A stretch of 7,404 nt of DNA from Thomasclavelia sp. (GCA_020024765.1 JAHHTG010000053.1:1-7404), one strand, 5' to 3'; positions 1 to 7,125 are shown, counted from the stretch's first letter. Notes: generated by a model from the sequence alone, not told the origin. A program made the numbers and translations.

Positions 1-2
1 CA

Positions 3-1403
3 ATGATTAATCAAGAATATGATGTCGTAATTATTGGTGGCGGGATTGGTGGCTTAATGTGTGCTTATCGTCTTGCTGAAAAAGACCCTGAATTAAAAGT
101 TTTATTATTAGAAAAAGGTCGCGATATCACTGCTCGTCACTGCCCAATTGTCGAAAAGAAAACAACGACATGCATCAAATGCAATCCATGTTCAATTATG
201 GAAGGTTTAGCTGGTGCTGGTGCATTTTCGGATGGTAAATATATTATTTCAACCGAATATGGTGGATGGTTACCAGATTTAATGCCAAATGAAGAAGTTT
301 TAGATTATATTAGTCAAGCTGATCAAATTCTAATTAATTTTGGGGCTTGCAAAGAAGTTTATGAACCAGATGATGAATTAAAACTTGAATGTTTAAGACA
401 TGATTTGCATATGCAACAAGCACGTGTTAAACACCTAGGTACTGATGCTAATTTTCAAACAATGTTGAATTTAATTACTGATATAAAAAATAAGGTCCAA
501 GTCGAAACGATGGTTACTGTTGAGAATGTCGACAAGAATAGCCATGAAGTTTTTTATGCTAAAGGAAAAGAAAAAGGTTCCGTAAAAGCAAAATACATTG
601 TCTTTGCAGTTGGCCGTGCCGGTTCGAATTTATTTAAAGAATGGTGTGAAACTAATAAAATTCCTTGCACGAATAACCAAGTTGATATTGGTGTTCGTGT
701 GGAATTGCCTTGGACTGTATGGAAACATTTCTCAAAAAGAATTTATGAGCCCAAAATTAAATATTGTACAAAACAATATCATGATGTAGTTCGTATGTTC
801 TGTTTTAATGAAAGAGGACATGTTGTAACTGAAAATACTCATGGCGTTCTAACGGTGAATGGGCACGCTTATAAAGATGAAGCAAAGAAATCACAAAATT
901 CTAACTTTGCCTTATTGTCGACAACCAACTTCACAGAACCGTTTGACGAACCAATCGAATATGCAAGAAGTGTTGCAAGTCTTGCGAACCAAATTAGCGG
1001 TGGCAGCGTACTTGTTCAAAGACTTGGTGATTTAAAGGCTGGTAAACGTACTAATGCAAAACGTTTAGCACAATCGAGTGTTCAACCAACATTAAATGCT
1101 GTACCAGGTGATTTAAGTCTATGTATGCCGAAAAGACAACTCGACAATATTGTTGAAACCCTTGATGCTTTAAATGAAATTGCTCCAGGTACTAATAATT
1201 ATGATACGTTATTATATGGAGTTGAATGTAAGTACTATAGTGCTCGTCCAAAGTGTACAAGATTCTGCATTGATGGCACGGAAGAAATCTATGCAGTTGG
1301 TGATGGCGCAGGATTTACTCGTTCATTATCACAAGCAGCTGCCAATGGTTTGATTGTTGCAGATGAAATTGTCAGCAAGATGCATAAAGAGGTTTTAAAA
1401 TAA
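3..1403 (+). CDS. FAD-dependent oxidoreductase, COG2509-like family
   Basis: A 466-residue protein, probably a cytoplasmic flavoprotein; family substrate and reaction are not established to my knowledge. An N-terminal Rossmann fold carries the dinucleotide-binding motif GGGIGG (residues 12-17), with Glu37 at the end of the second strand (LLLEKG), where such enzymes hold the FAD ribose. A cysteine cluster follows: Cys47, Cys57, Cys60 and Cys63 (C-x9-C-x2-C-x2-C), then the family-typical GAGAFSDGK (71-79). A second signature near the end, AVGDGAGFTRSLSQAAANG (431-449), closes the FAD site as in related NAD(P)/FAD oxidoreductases. Other blocks I recognise from the family are DIGVRVELP, VVTENTHGVLTVNG and VQRLGDLKAG. 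Only two bases precede the ATG, so the ribosome binding site is not visible; the start is accepted because the Rossmann strand begins within a few residues. Phe codons are mostly TTT (10 of 14). No terminator separates it from the downstream T-box leader, whose promoter overlaps its 3' end. Confidence 0.9.
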   Translation: MINQEYDVVIIGGGIGGLMCAYRLAEKDPELKVLLLEKGRDITARHCPIVEKKTTTCIKCNPCSIMEGLAGAGAFSDGKYIISTEYGGWLPDLMPNEEVLDYISQADQILINFGACKEVYEPDDELKLECLRHDLHMQQARVKHLGTDANFQTMLNLITDIKNKVQVETMVTVENVDKNSHEVFYAKGKEKGSVKAKYIVFAVGRAGSNLFKEWCETNKIPCTNNQVDIGVRVELPWTVWKHFSKRIYEPKIKYCTKQYHDVVRMFCFNERGHVVTENTHGVLTVNGHAYKDEAKKSQNSNFALLSTTNFTEPFDEPIEYARSVASLANQISGGSVLVQRLGDLKAGKRTNAKRLAQSSVQPTLNAVPGDLSLCMPKRQLDNIVETLDALNEIAPGTNNYDTLLYGVECKYYSARPKCTRFCIDGTEEIYAVGDGAGFTRSLSQAAANGLIVADEIVSKMHKEVLK

Positions 1404-1421
1404 TTTCAAATTCGCTATAAT
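1394..1421 (+). promoter_or_regulatory. Probable sigma-A promoter of the pheST T-box transcript
   Basis: A perfect -10 hexamer TATAAT lies at 1416-1421. The best -35 candidate is TTAAAA at 1394-1399 (4 of 6 matches to TTGACA, 16-bp spacer), which lies inside the last codons of the FAD oxidoreductase gene. Transcription would start near 1428, just ahead of the T-box stem I. The -10 is convincing and the -35 weak. Readthrough from the upstream gene cannot be excluded, since no terminator is seen between the two. Confidence 0.6.
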
Positions 1422-1436
1422 GGATACATAAAACGT

Positions 1437-1640
1437 TAATTGAGAAAGTAGTAGGTAAGTTCCTTATTGCAAGAGAGGATCACATATGGTGCAAGTGATC
1501 TCAATAATACTTAGTGAATTCATTCTTGAAGTAGAACTAATCATTCTCGGGTTTGCCCGTTATAGCTATAATTAAGCGCACGAAAGTGAAATAGGATGGT
1601 ACCGCGGTGATAAGACGTTCCTTGTTACTGCGGTTTTTTT
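1437..1640 (+). promoter_or_regulatory. T-box riboswitch, tRNA-Phe specific (UUC specifier)
   Basis: This untranslated leader senses uncharged tRNA-Phe and lets transcription proceed into pheST when charging is low. Stem I can be folded from the sequence: TAAGT (1456-1460) with ACTTA (1509-1513), TTATTG (1464-1469) with CAATAA (1502-1507), and GATCAC (1478-1483) with GTGATC (1495-1500). The apical loop holds GGTGCAA, the conserved distal-loop element. The specifier loop reads GAA-TTC-A followed by TTCTTGA, so the codon is UUC (1519-1521), Phe. A small hairpin CGGG/CCCG (1548-1559) and another, CAC-GAAA-GTG (1580-1589), lie between stem I and the antiterminator. The T-box sequence AGGATGGTACCGCG is at 1593-1606; its TGGT (1597-1600) can pair with the ACCA end of uncharged tRNA-Phe, whose discriminator base is normally A. 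The specifier agrees with the downstream genes. Confidence 0.96.
1601..1640 (+). terminator. T-box-controlled intrinsic terminator before pheS
   Basis: The stem is ACCGCGGTGATAA (1601-1613) paired with TTGTTACTGCGGT (1622-1634), 13 pairs including three G-U wobbles, with an 8-nt loop and a run of seven T (1634-1640). Its 5' arm begins with the ACCGCG of the T-box motif, so antiterminator and terminator are mutually exclusive, as expected for a T-box switch. Confidence 0.92.
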
Positions 1641-1643
1641 ATT

Positions 1644-1650
1644 GGGAGGA
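1644..1650 (+). promoter_or_regulatory. Ribosome binding site that fixes the pheS start
   Basis: The sequence GGGAGGA precedes the ATG at 1654. An in-frame TTG at 1642 would add four residues, but it lies at the edge of the terminator T-run and its reading would place the Shine-Dalgarno sequence inside the gene. The ATG at 1654 is therefore the start; the GGAGG core (1645-1649) is 4 nt from it. Confidence 0.85.
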
Positions 1651-1653
1651 AAT

Positions 1654-2688
1654 ATGGAAAACGTTAAACAATTAAGAGAAGAAGCTTTAGCGAAAATCGC
1701 TGAGTTAAAAACTCTTGAGGAGTTAGAAGCACTACGCTTAACTTACCTTAGTAAAAAAGGAGCTATTCAAGGTTTAATGGCTCAAATGAAAGATTTACCT
1801 AAGGAAGAAAAACCTAAATTTGGCCAAATTGTCAATGAATGTAAACAAGACATTACTGTAGCTCTTGAAGCAAAGAAAACAGAACTAGAAGAAGCTGCTT
1901 TAAATGAACAACTAATTAATGAAAAATTAGATATTACTTTGGATGCTTATACACCACATATTGGTACATTACATCCATTAACTTTAGTAACGCAAGCGAT
2001 TGAAGACTGCTTTATCGGTTTAGGCTATAAGATTGCAGAAGGACCTGAAGTTGAACTTGATCATTATAACTTCGAAAAGGCTAATATCCCAGCTGATCAT
2101 CCGGCTCGTGATATGCAAGATTCATTCTATATTGATCCACGCACTTTATTGAGAACACATACAACTGCAATTCAAATGCGTGAACTAGAAAAAGCTGAAG
2201 GCCATATGCCGATTAAACTAATTTGTCCAGGTAAGGTTTATCGCCGCGATGATGATGATGCAACACATTCTCACCAATTTATGCAAGCTGAAGGGCTAGT
2301 TGTTGGTGAAGGTGTAACTTTATCAGATTTAAAGGGTACATTACAATTTATGGTTGATTCATTATTTGGCGAAGGCAGTAAATTACGTTTTAGACCATCA
2401 TACTTCCCATTCACTGAACCAAGTGTTGAAGTTGATATGTCTTGCCATGTTTGCGGTGGTAAAGGTTGCCCAATTTGCAAAGGTACTGGTTGGATTGAAA
2501 TCTTAGGTTCTGGTATGGTACATCCAAATGTGCTTGAAATGGCTGGAATTGATAGTAAGAAATATTCCGGTTTTGCCTTTGGAGTTGGACTAGAACGTGT
2601 GGCAATGCTTAAATATGGTATTAAAGATATTCGTGATTTCTATACAAATGATACACGTTTCTTAGCTAATTTTAAGCGTTTTGATTAG
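1654..2688 (+). CDS. pheS: Phenylalanyl-tRNA synthetase alpha subunit
   Basis: The catalytic subunit of the cytoplasmic alpha2-beta2 enzyme that charges tRNA-Phe with phenylalanine (EC 6.1.1.20). At 344 residues it is normal length for a bacterial PheS. Residues 1-90 form the Lys/Glu-rich helical coiled-coil arm expected to contact tRNA. The class II aminoacyl-tRNA synthetase core starts near GTLHPL (104-109). Motif 2 contains YRRDDDDATHSHQF (196-209). Four cysteines, C264-x2-C267-x4-C272-x2-C275, form the zinc-ribbon-like insert seen in many Bacillota PheS proteins, followed by GTGWIEILGSGMVHP. Motif 3 is GFAFGVGLER (306-315); Ala308 is the phenylalanine-pocket alanine present in wild-type enzymes. 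In the segment LLRTHTTAIQMR the usual SPVQ-type residues are replaced by TAIQ, a mild variation in an otherwise canonical protein. Expression should follow tRNA-Phe charging through the T-box upstream, and pheT follows 12 nt downstream. Confidence 0.98.
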   Translation: MENVKQLREEALAKIAELKTLEELEALRLTYLSKKGAIQGLMAQMKDLPKEEKPKFGQIVNECKQDITVALEAKKTELEEAALNEQLINEKLDITLDAYTPHIGTLHPLTLVTQAIEDCFIGLGYKIAEGPEVELDHYNFEKANIPADHPARDMQDSFYIDPRTLLRTHTTAIQMRELEKAEGHMPIKLICPGKVYRRDDDDATHSHQFMQAEGLVVGEGVTLSDLKGTLQFMVDSLFGEGSKLRFRPSYFPFTEPSVEVDMSCHVCGGKGCPICKGTGWIEILGSGMVHPNVLEMAGIDSKKYSGFAFGVGLERVAMLKYGIKDIRDFYTNDTRFLANFKRFD

Positions 2689-2700
2689 GGGGTTATAAAC

Positions 2701-5103
2701 ATGAATTTAAGTGTAAAATGGTTAAGCCAATTAGTTGATTTAGAAGGCTTAAGTACAGATGATATTATCGCTAAAATGTTGAGTGCTGGACTCGAAGTTG
2801 AAAGTGTTGAACATTTAGGTCAAGGTACAAACTTAATCGTTGGTGAAGTTATTGAATGTTACGACCATCCTGATTCAGACCACTTACATATTACAAAAGT
2901 TAATATCGGTAAAGAAGTGTTAGATATTGTTTGTGGTGCACCAAATTGTCGTAAAGGTTTAAAGGTTATTGTTGCTCAAGTTGGTGCTAAATTAAAAGAT
3001 GGTGAAATTAAACCAGGCAAGATTCGTGGCGTTGAATCAAATGGTATGTTATGTTCATTACTTGAATTGGGCATTGAAAAAGAAATGTTAAAAGAAGATT
3101 CAGCTTCGCATTTCGGCATTGAAGAATTAGGAGATGAATTCAGTGTTGGCGAGACTAATATTCTAGATAAATTAGGTTATGAAGATGATATCTTAGATGT
3201 ATCAATTTATGCTAATCGTCCTGATTGCCTAGGTATGTTTGCGATGGCTAAAGAAATGTCAGCGATTTTAAATCGACCTTGTACATTGCCTAATTATGAA
3301 GGTGCATCAAAAGTGGGTGAACCGACAAATTTCAAAGTTAGTTCAAAAACTAATAATTGCCCACATTTTATGGCAAAAGTTATTAATCATGTCACTATTA
3401 AAGAATCTCCAAAATGGATTCAAAGTTTTTTATTGGCAAATGGCATTAAATCAATTAATAATTTAGTTGATATTTCGAATATCGTTATGTTAGAAACGGG
3501 CCAACCACTGCATTTCTACGATTTGAGATCTAATCCTGCCCAAGAAATTACGGTTGTTGATGATTATGAAGGCGATTACACAGCTCTTGATGGAAACATA
3601 TATCCAATAGCGAAGGGCGATATCATGATTACTTCAAATGGTGAAAATGCTGGTATTGCAGGTATTATGGGTGGCGAAAATACGAAGATTTTAGAAGACA
3701 CAACTGGTTTGATTATTGAATGCGCATTATTTGATAATGCACAAATTAGACATACAGCCAACCGTATTGGGCTTCAAACCGAAGCATCCTTACGTTTTTC
3801 TAAAGGCTTAGAACCTTTAGCTCAAATTAAAGCTATGGATAGAGCTGTTGATTTATTAATTAAATATGCTGATGCATCAGGAATTGAAGCAACTGTTGAG
3901 GCTGGTGAAGCTAATTATGTTCCGTATGAAGTTGTTGAAACAGTTGAACATTTAAATGGTGTTATTGGCAAGACATATACCGTTGAAGAGGTTGTCGATG
4001 TATTAAAACGTTTCGATTTTAATCCACGTGTTGAAGGCGATAAGATTATCTCAACTATTCCAAGTTATCGTTCAATGGATATTAAGATTCCTGAAGATAT
4101 TGATGAAGAAGTTGTGCGAATTAGTGGATTTGATGATCTAGAGGCCACATTGCCTAAGATGCCTGCAACTATCGGTCGTCTATCTAAACGCCAACAAATA
4201 CGCCGTTATATTCGCGAATTATTAAAAAATGCTGGTCTCAATGAAACAGTTACATATACATTGGTAAATGAAGATTATCACAATGATGAAATGCTTCCAA
4301 TTGGAGAAAATATTCAATTATGTTCACCATTAAGTGATGCTCGCAAATATATTCGTGCTAGTTTAATGAATTCGATGTTAGAATCATTAGAATATAACTT
4401 AAAGCACAATAATGAAAACATTAATTTATTTGAATTATCAATGTTATATGCAAAAGACCAAGAACCTCAAGAGCACCTAGGTATCTTACTAAATGGTAAT
4501 TTAAGTGAATCAAAAGTTTTACATACAAAAGTTGTAAATGATTTCTATGTTTTAAAAGGTCTAGTATTGGAATTATTAAGCCAATTAGGTTTTGAAATTG
4601 GCAGAGTTAGTGTTGAAATGAATGACTTAGATACTAAACATTTCCATCCATACCAATCTTGTGTTTTAAAGATGAATAAGGAAGTAATTGCAATTCTGGG
4701 TAAAGTACATCCTGCTATCATCAAGGCTAATAAGTTGGGTGATACATTCTATTGTGAATTAAGTTTAGAACCACTAATTGTTGCTAATGGCGCTAAGATT
4801 AAGACAAGTGTTATCAACAAATACCCTTCAATTAGTCGCGATATTTCACTTGTAGTAAAAGATGAAGTTAACGCTGCTGATATGTTAAAGATTGCTAAAA
4901 AGGCCGCTGGACCACTTGTTAAGCAAGTTCATGTCTTTGATGTTTATAAGGGCGAACATATTGAAAAGGGCTATAAATCAGTTTCAATTAGTATTGAATA
5001 TGAAGCTAAAGACAAGACATTGAAAGTTGAAGATATTCTTCCAATTCACGAAAAAGTACTTGCAACACTAAATAAAGAATACGAAGCTAACTTAAGGGTT
5101 TAG
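2701..5103 (+). CDS. pheT: Phenylalanyl-tRNA synthetase beta subunit
   Basis: Partner of PheS in the alpha2-beta2 enzyme; it provides tRNA recognition and the editing site that hydrolyses mischarged Tyr-tRNA-Phe. Its 800 residues match the usual bacterial length. Domains in order: an N-terminal segment (1-39) and a tRNA-binding OB fold (about 40-150, with HPDSDHL at 56-62); the B3/B4 editing domain (about 200-385), in which His271 (GQPLHFYD) and Glu340 (IIECALF) sit where the editing-site His and Glu of the E. coli enzyme lie, followed by RIGLQTEASLRFSKG; the B5 domain (about 401-480) with PSYRSMDIKIPEDIDEE; a catalytic-like core (about 495-690); and the C-terminal ferredoxin-fold anticodon-binding domain (706-800) starting at NKYPSISRDISLVV. 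Editing therefore looks intact. The AGGGGG ribosome binding site overlaps the pheS stop codon, suggesting coupled translation. The two genes share the T-box leader. Confidence 0.98.
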   Translation: MNLSVKWLSQLVDLEGLSTDDIIAKMLSAGLEVESVEHLGQGTNLIVGEVIECYDHPDSDHLHITKVNIGKEVLDIVCGAPNCRKGLKVIVAQVGAKLKDGEIKPGKIRGVESNGMLCSLLELGIEKEMLKEDSASHFGIEELGDEFSVGETNILDKLGYEDDILDVSIYANRPDCLGMFAMAKEMSAILNRPCTLPNYEGASKVGEPTNFKVSSKTNNCPHFMAKVINHVTIKESPKWIQSFLLANGIKSINNLVDISNIVMLETGQPLHFYDLRSNPAQEITVVDDYEGDYTALDGNIYPIAKGDIMITSNGENAGIAGIMGGENTKILEDTTGLIIECALFDNAQIRHTANRIGLQTEASLRFSKGLEPLAQIKAMDRAVDLLIKYADASGIEATVEAGEANYVPYEVVETVEHLNGVIGKTYTVEEVVDVLKRFDFNPRVEGDKIISTIPSYRSMDIKIPEDIDEEVVRISGFDDLEATLPKMPATIGRLSKRQQIRRYIRELLKNAGLNETVTYTLVNEDYHNDEMLPIGENIQLCSPLSDARKYIRASLMNSMLESLEYNLKHNNENINLFELSMLYAKDQEPQEHLGILLNGNLSESKVLHTKVVNDFYVLKGLVLELLSQLGFEIGRVSVEMNDLDTKHFHPYQSCVLKMNKEVIAILGKVHPAIIKANKLGDTFYCELSLEPLIVANGAKIKTSVINKYPSISRDISLVVKDEVNAADMLKIAKKAAGPLVKQVHVFDVYKGEHIEKGYKSVSISIEYEAKDKTLKVEDILPIHEKVLATLNKEYEANLRV

Positions 5104-5117
5104 TTTAATTAAAGTTT

Positions 5118-5148
5118 AAGATGATTCGGTTAAAAGTATCACCTTTTT
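5118..5148 (+). terminator. Weak candidate intrinsic terminator after pheT
   Basis: AAGATGAT (5118-5125) can pair with ATCACCTT (5138-5145) over eight positions with one A-C mismatch, around a 12-nt loop, followed by a run of five T (5144-5148). It is in the right place, 14 nt after the pheT stop, but the stem is short, AT-rich and mismatched. It is the only terminator-like structure found between pheT and the next gene. Confidence 0.35.
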
Positions 5149-5224
5149 ATTAAAAAATAACTAAAATTCACTGATTTATTTGCATATAAAAAATGGAATA
5201 TTATAGGGTTTAAGGTGAATAAAG

Positions 5225-5244
5225 TTGTTAGAGTAAAATAACAA
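5225..5244 (+). repeat. Small inverted repeat TTGTTA-N8-TAACAA
   Basis: A perfect 6-bp dyad with an 8-nt spacer lies about 40 bp upstream of the candidate -35 of the dipeptidase gene. Its shape would suit a dimeric regulator site, but a 6-bp dyad in AT-rich DNA can occur by chance. The rest of 5149-5283 is AT-rich with no gene that I can support. Confidence 0.3.
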
Positions 5245-5283
5245 ATTAATGGTCAATTTCTTTATAAAACATGGTAAAAGTAA

Positions 5284-5315
5284 TTCATAAACTGAATGTA
5301 AGCGCTTTATATAAT
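5284..5315 (+). promoter_or_regulatory. Probable promoter of the C69 dipeptidase gene
   Basis: The candidate -35 is TTCATA (5284-5289, 4 of 6 matches). The -10 is either TATATA (5308-5313, 18-bp spacer) or the perfect TATAAT (5310-5315, 20-bp spacer). Transcription would start near 5322, giving a leader of about 60 nt. An AT-only dyad, ATTATT (5319-5324) with AATAAT (5334-5339), lies at the start of that leader. The -10 is good and the -35 assignment uncertain. Confidence 0.5.
5296..5311 (+). promoter_or_regulatory. Probable cre operator (CcpA site) overlapping the dipeptidase promoter
   Basis: The sequence ATGTAAGCGCTTTATA matches the Bacillus consensus WTGNAARCGNWWWCAW at 14 of 16 positions, with the palindromic core AAGCGCTT intact and the terminal CA replaced by AT. 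It lies in the promoter spacer and touches the -10, a position where CcpA binding normally represses transcription. That the dipeptidase is therefore catabolite-repressed is an inference. Confidence 0.5.
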
Positions 5316-5382
5316 GAAATTATTTTTTAAAGTAATAATATTAGAAAGGACATAAACCAAATAAGGAGGGTATTGGATTATT

Positions 5383-7068
5383 ATGAAAAATAATAAATTT
5401 CTATTAGTAATGATTATGTCATTATTTATGTTCGTTACTGTCATTTGTCCAATCTCTGCATGTACAGAAGTATATGTTGGACCAGAAGTATCTGAAGATG
5501 GTCATACATACTTCGGACGTACAGAAGACGTTAACGCACACACTAAGCGTTTCGTTATTTACGATCACGCTACACATGAAGAAGGAGAATTCTACGAAGA
5601 CGCTTATGGTTTCAAGATGCAAATGCCTGAAGAAACTTTAAGATTCTCTGTTCTTGAAGACTCAAATCTTTACGGTGATGGTGAAAGACCATTCGGTGAA
5701 GCTGGCTTTAACGAAGCTGGTGTAGCATTATCTGCTACAGTTACTACATTCTACAACGAAGCTGCTGAAGCTGCTGATCCAACAGTTGAAGGTGGTATCG
5801 GCGAAGTTTGTATCTCTCACGTTATCTTAGGTCACGCTACATCTGCTCGTGAAGGTATTGAATACTTAGCTTCAATCATCGCTGAAAAAGGTGCTGCTGA
5901 AAACTTCAACATCATGATTGCCGATAATAACGAAACATGGTTATTTGAAGCTGTTGCAGGTCACCAATGGGCTGCAATGAAGATGCCTGCTGACAAGGTA
6001 GCGGTTATTCCTAACCATATTATTATGGGTACTGTTGATGTCAACGATACTGAAAATTACATGGTTTCTCCAGAACTAGTATCTCTAGCTGAAGAAAATG
6101 GTTTCTTAGTTGAAGAAGATGGTTTAATCCATGTATCTAAGAGTTACTCAGATCCATTTGATTCTTATGACTCATATCGTGCATGGGCTAGTCGTAAATT
6201 CTTAAACCCATCATTAGATGTAACTGAAACTGATGAATACTACGATGTATTATTCGATCCAGCTGAAAAAGTTTCTATGATGGATATCAAGAACTTATTA
6301 TCTATCCGTTACGAAGATCAAGAATATTCTTGGAACAATGGTGTTACTCCTGAAAACTACAACATCCGTCCAATCGGTGTATTAAGACAAGCAGAAGTTC
6401 ACTTATTTGATATTAACAGCGAAATCAACACTCAATGGCAATGTATGGGTCCTATTGAATTCTCTGTATTAGTTCCTTTCTATACAAGATTGATGACTGA
6501 TACTCCAGAATCAATGCAAATGTACGACCTTGAACCAGTTGATGGTCAATACGACTGGACATTCAGAACTCTAGGTACTCTATGTGCATTAGATCGTGAA
6601 ATGTATGGTGCTAACGTTCGTGCTTACTGGGATGCTTACCAAGAAGCTTTAATCGAAGCAAACACAGAAGTAGTTGCTAAGTTAAACGAACTTTACGCTG
6701 AAGATCCAGAAGCTGCAGAAGTTAAGGCTACTGAACTTGCATTCGCAATCAGCCAAGAAGCTTATGATCGTGCTGAACAAATTACTAACGAATTAATCTG
6801 GTACTTAACAGCTGAAGAAAGTGCTCAAGCTAAGGCTGCTGGTAAGGGTGAAGAAGTTGAACCATTCATGCCAAGCTTATTAGAAGAAGGTATCTTCACA
6901 GATTACAACTTCGATATGACTCTTGAAACTGAAACAGCTCCTGAAACTGTTGAACCAGTTGAAACACCAGAAGCTTCTCAACCATCAGTTCTTCCATACG
7001 CTTTAGTTGGCGCAGTAGTTGGTGCTGGTGTTGTATACTTCGTTATGAAGTCAAAGAAAACTAAATAA
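5383..7068 (+). CDS. Secreted, membrane-anchored C69-family (U34) dipeptidase
   Basis: An N-terminal-nucleophile hydrolase of the C69 peptidase family, expected to cleave dipeptides or small peptides outside the membrane. Residues 1-26 form a signal peptide (MKNNK, a hydrophobic core, then PISA) ending right before Cys27, the residue expected to become the N-terminal catalytic nucleophile. Family blocks follow: GRTED (45-49), GFNEAGVALSAT (108-119), ISHVILGHATSAREGIEYL (144-162), MIADNNETWLFEA (178-190), VIPNH (208-212) and GPIEFSVLVPFY (356-367). A helical acidic region covers about 415-490. The C-terminus has a Pro/Glu/Thr-rich linker (about 513-536), a transmembrane helix (537-555) and a Lys-rich tail, so the enzyme should face outward on a C-terminal anchor. 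At 561 residues it exceeds typical members (roughly 470-500, from memory) because of the signal and anchor. AAGGAGGG (5363-5370) is the ribosome binding site, 12 nt from the ATG. C-ending codons dominate, unlike its neighbours, suggesting high expression. The gene stands alone between its own promoter and a strong terminator. Confidence 0.92.
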   Translation: MKNNKFLLVMIMSLFMFVTVICPISACTEVYVGPEVSEDGHTYFGRTEDVNAHTKRFVIYDHATHEEGEFYEDAYGFKMQMPEETLRFSVLEDSNLYGDGERPFGEAGFNEAGVALSATVTTFYNEAAEAADPTVEGGIGEVCISHVILGHATSAREGIEYLASIIAEKGAAENFNIMIADNNETWLFEAVAGHQWAAMKMPADKVAVIPNHIIMGTVDVNDTENYMVSPELVSLAEENGFLVEEDGLIHVSKSYSDPFDSYDSYRAWASRKFLNPSLDVTETDEYYDVLFDPAEKVSMMDIKNLLSIRYEDQEYSWNNGVTPENYNIRPIGVLRQAEVHLFDINSEINTQWQCMGPIEFSVLVPFYTRLMTDTPESMQMYDLEPVDGQYDWTFRTLGTLCALDREMYGANVRAYWDAYQEALIEANTEVVAKLNELYAEDPEAAEVKATELAFAISQEAYDRAEQITNELIWYLTAEESAQAKAAGKGEEVEPFMPSLLEEGIFTDYNFDMTLETETAPETVEPVETPEASQPSVLPYALVGAVVGAGVVYFVMKSKKTK

Positions 7069-7085
7069 TTAATTTTCCCATAATG

Positions 7086-7111
7086 AAAGGCGAGCTTCGG
7101 CTCGTCTTTTT
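7086..7111 (+). terminator. Strong intrinsic terminator of the dipeptidase gene
   Basis: AAAGGCGAGC (7086-7095) pairs with GCTCGTCTTT (7100-7109), with one G-U wobble, around an exceptionally stable C(UUCG)G tetraloop, and ends in five T (7107-7111). It starts 18 nt after the stop codon. Confidence 0.95.
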
Positions 7112-7125
7112 GGTTTTGGAGTATT

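Noticed and set aside
2271..2605. Two minus-strand open frames inside pheS.
   Set aside because: They lie wholly within a gene with unmistakable synthetase motifs, have no ribosome binding sites and carry no recognisable domains; they are shadows of pheS.
5180..5204. TTGCAT followed by TATTAT as a further promoter between pheT and the dipeptidase gene.
   Set aside because: The spacer is only 13 bp, too short for a normal sigma-A promoter.
5104..5382. A second T-box or other riboswitch in front of the dipeptidase gene.
   Set aside because: No T-box motif, specifier-loop signature or terminator/antiterminator pair is present next to its ribosome binding site, and the probable leader is only about 60 nt.
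5422..5622. A minus-strand open frame across the 5' part of the dipeptidase gene.
   Set aside because: It lies over the signal peptide and catalytic N-terminus of a well-supported gene and shows no family features.
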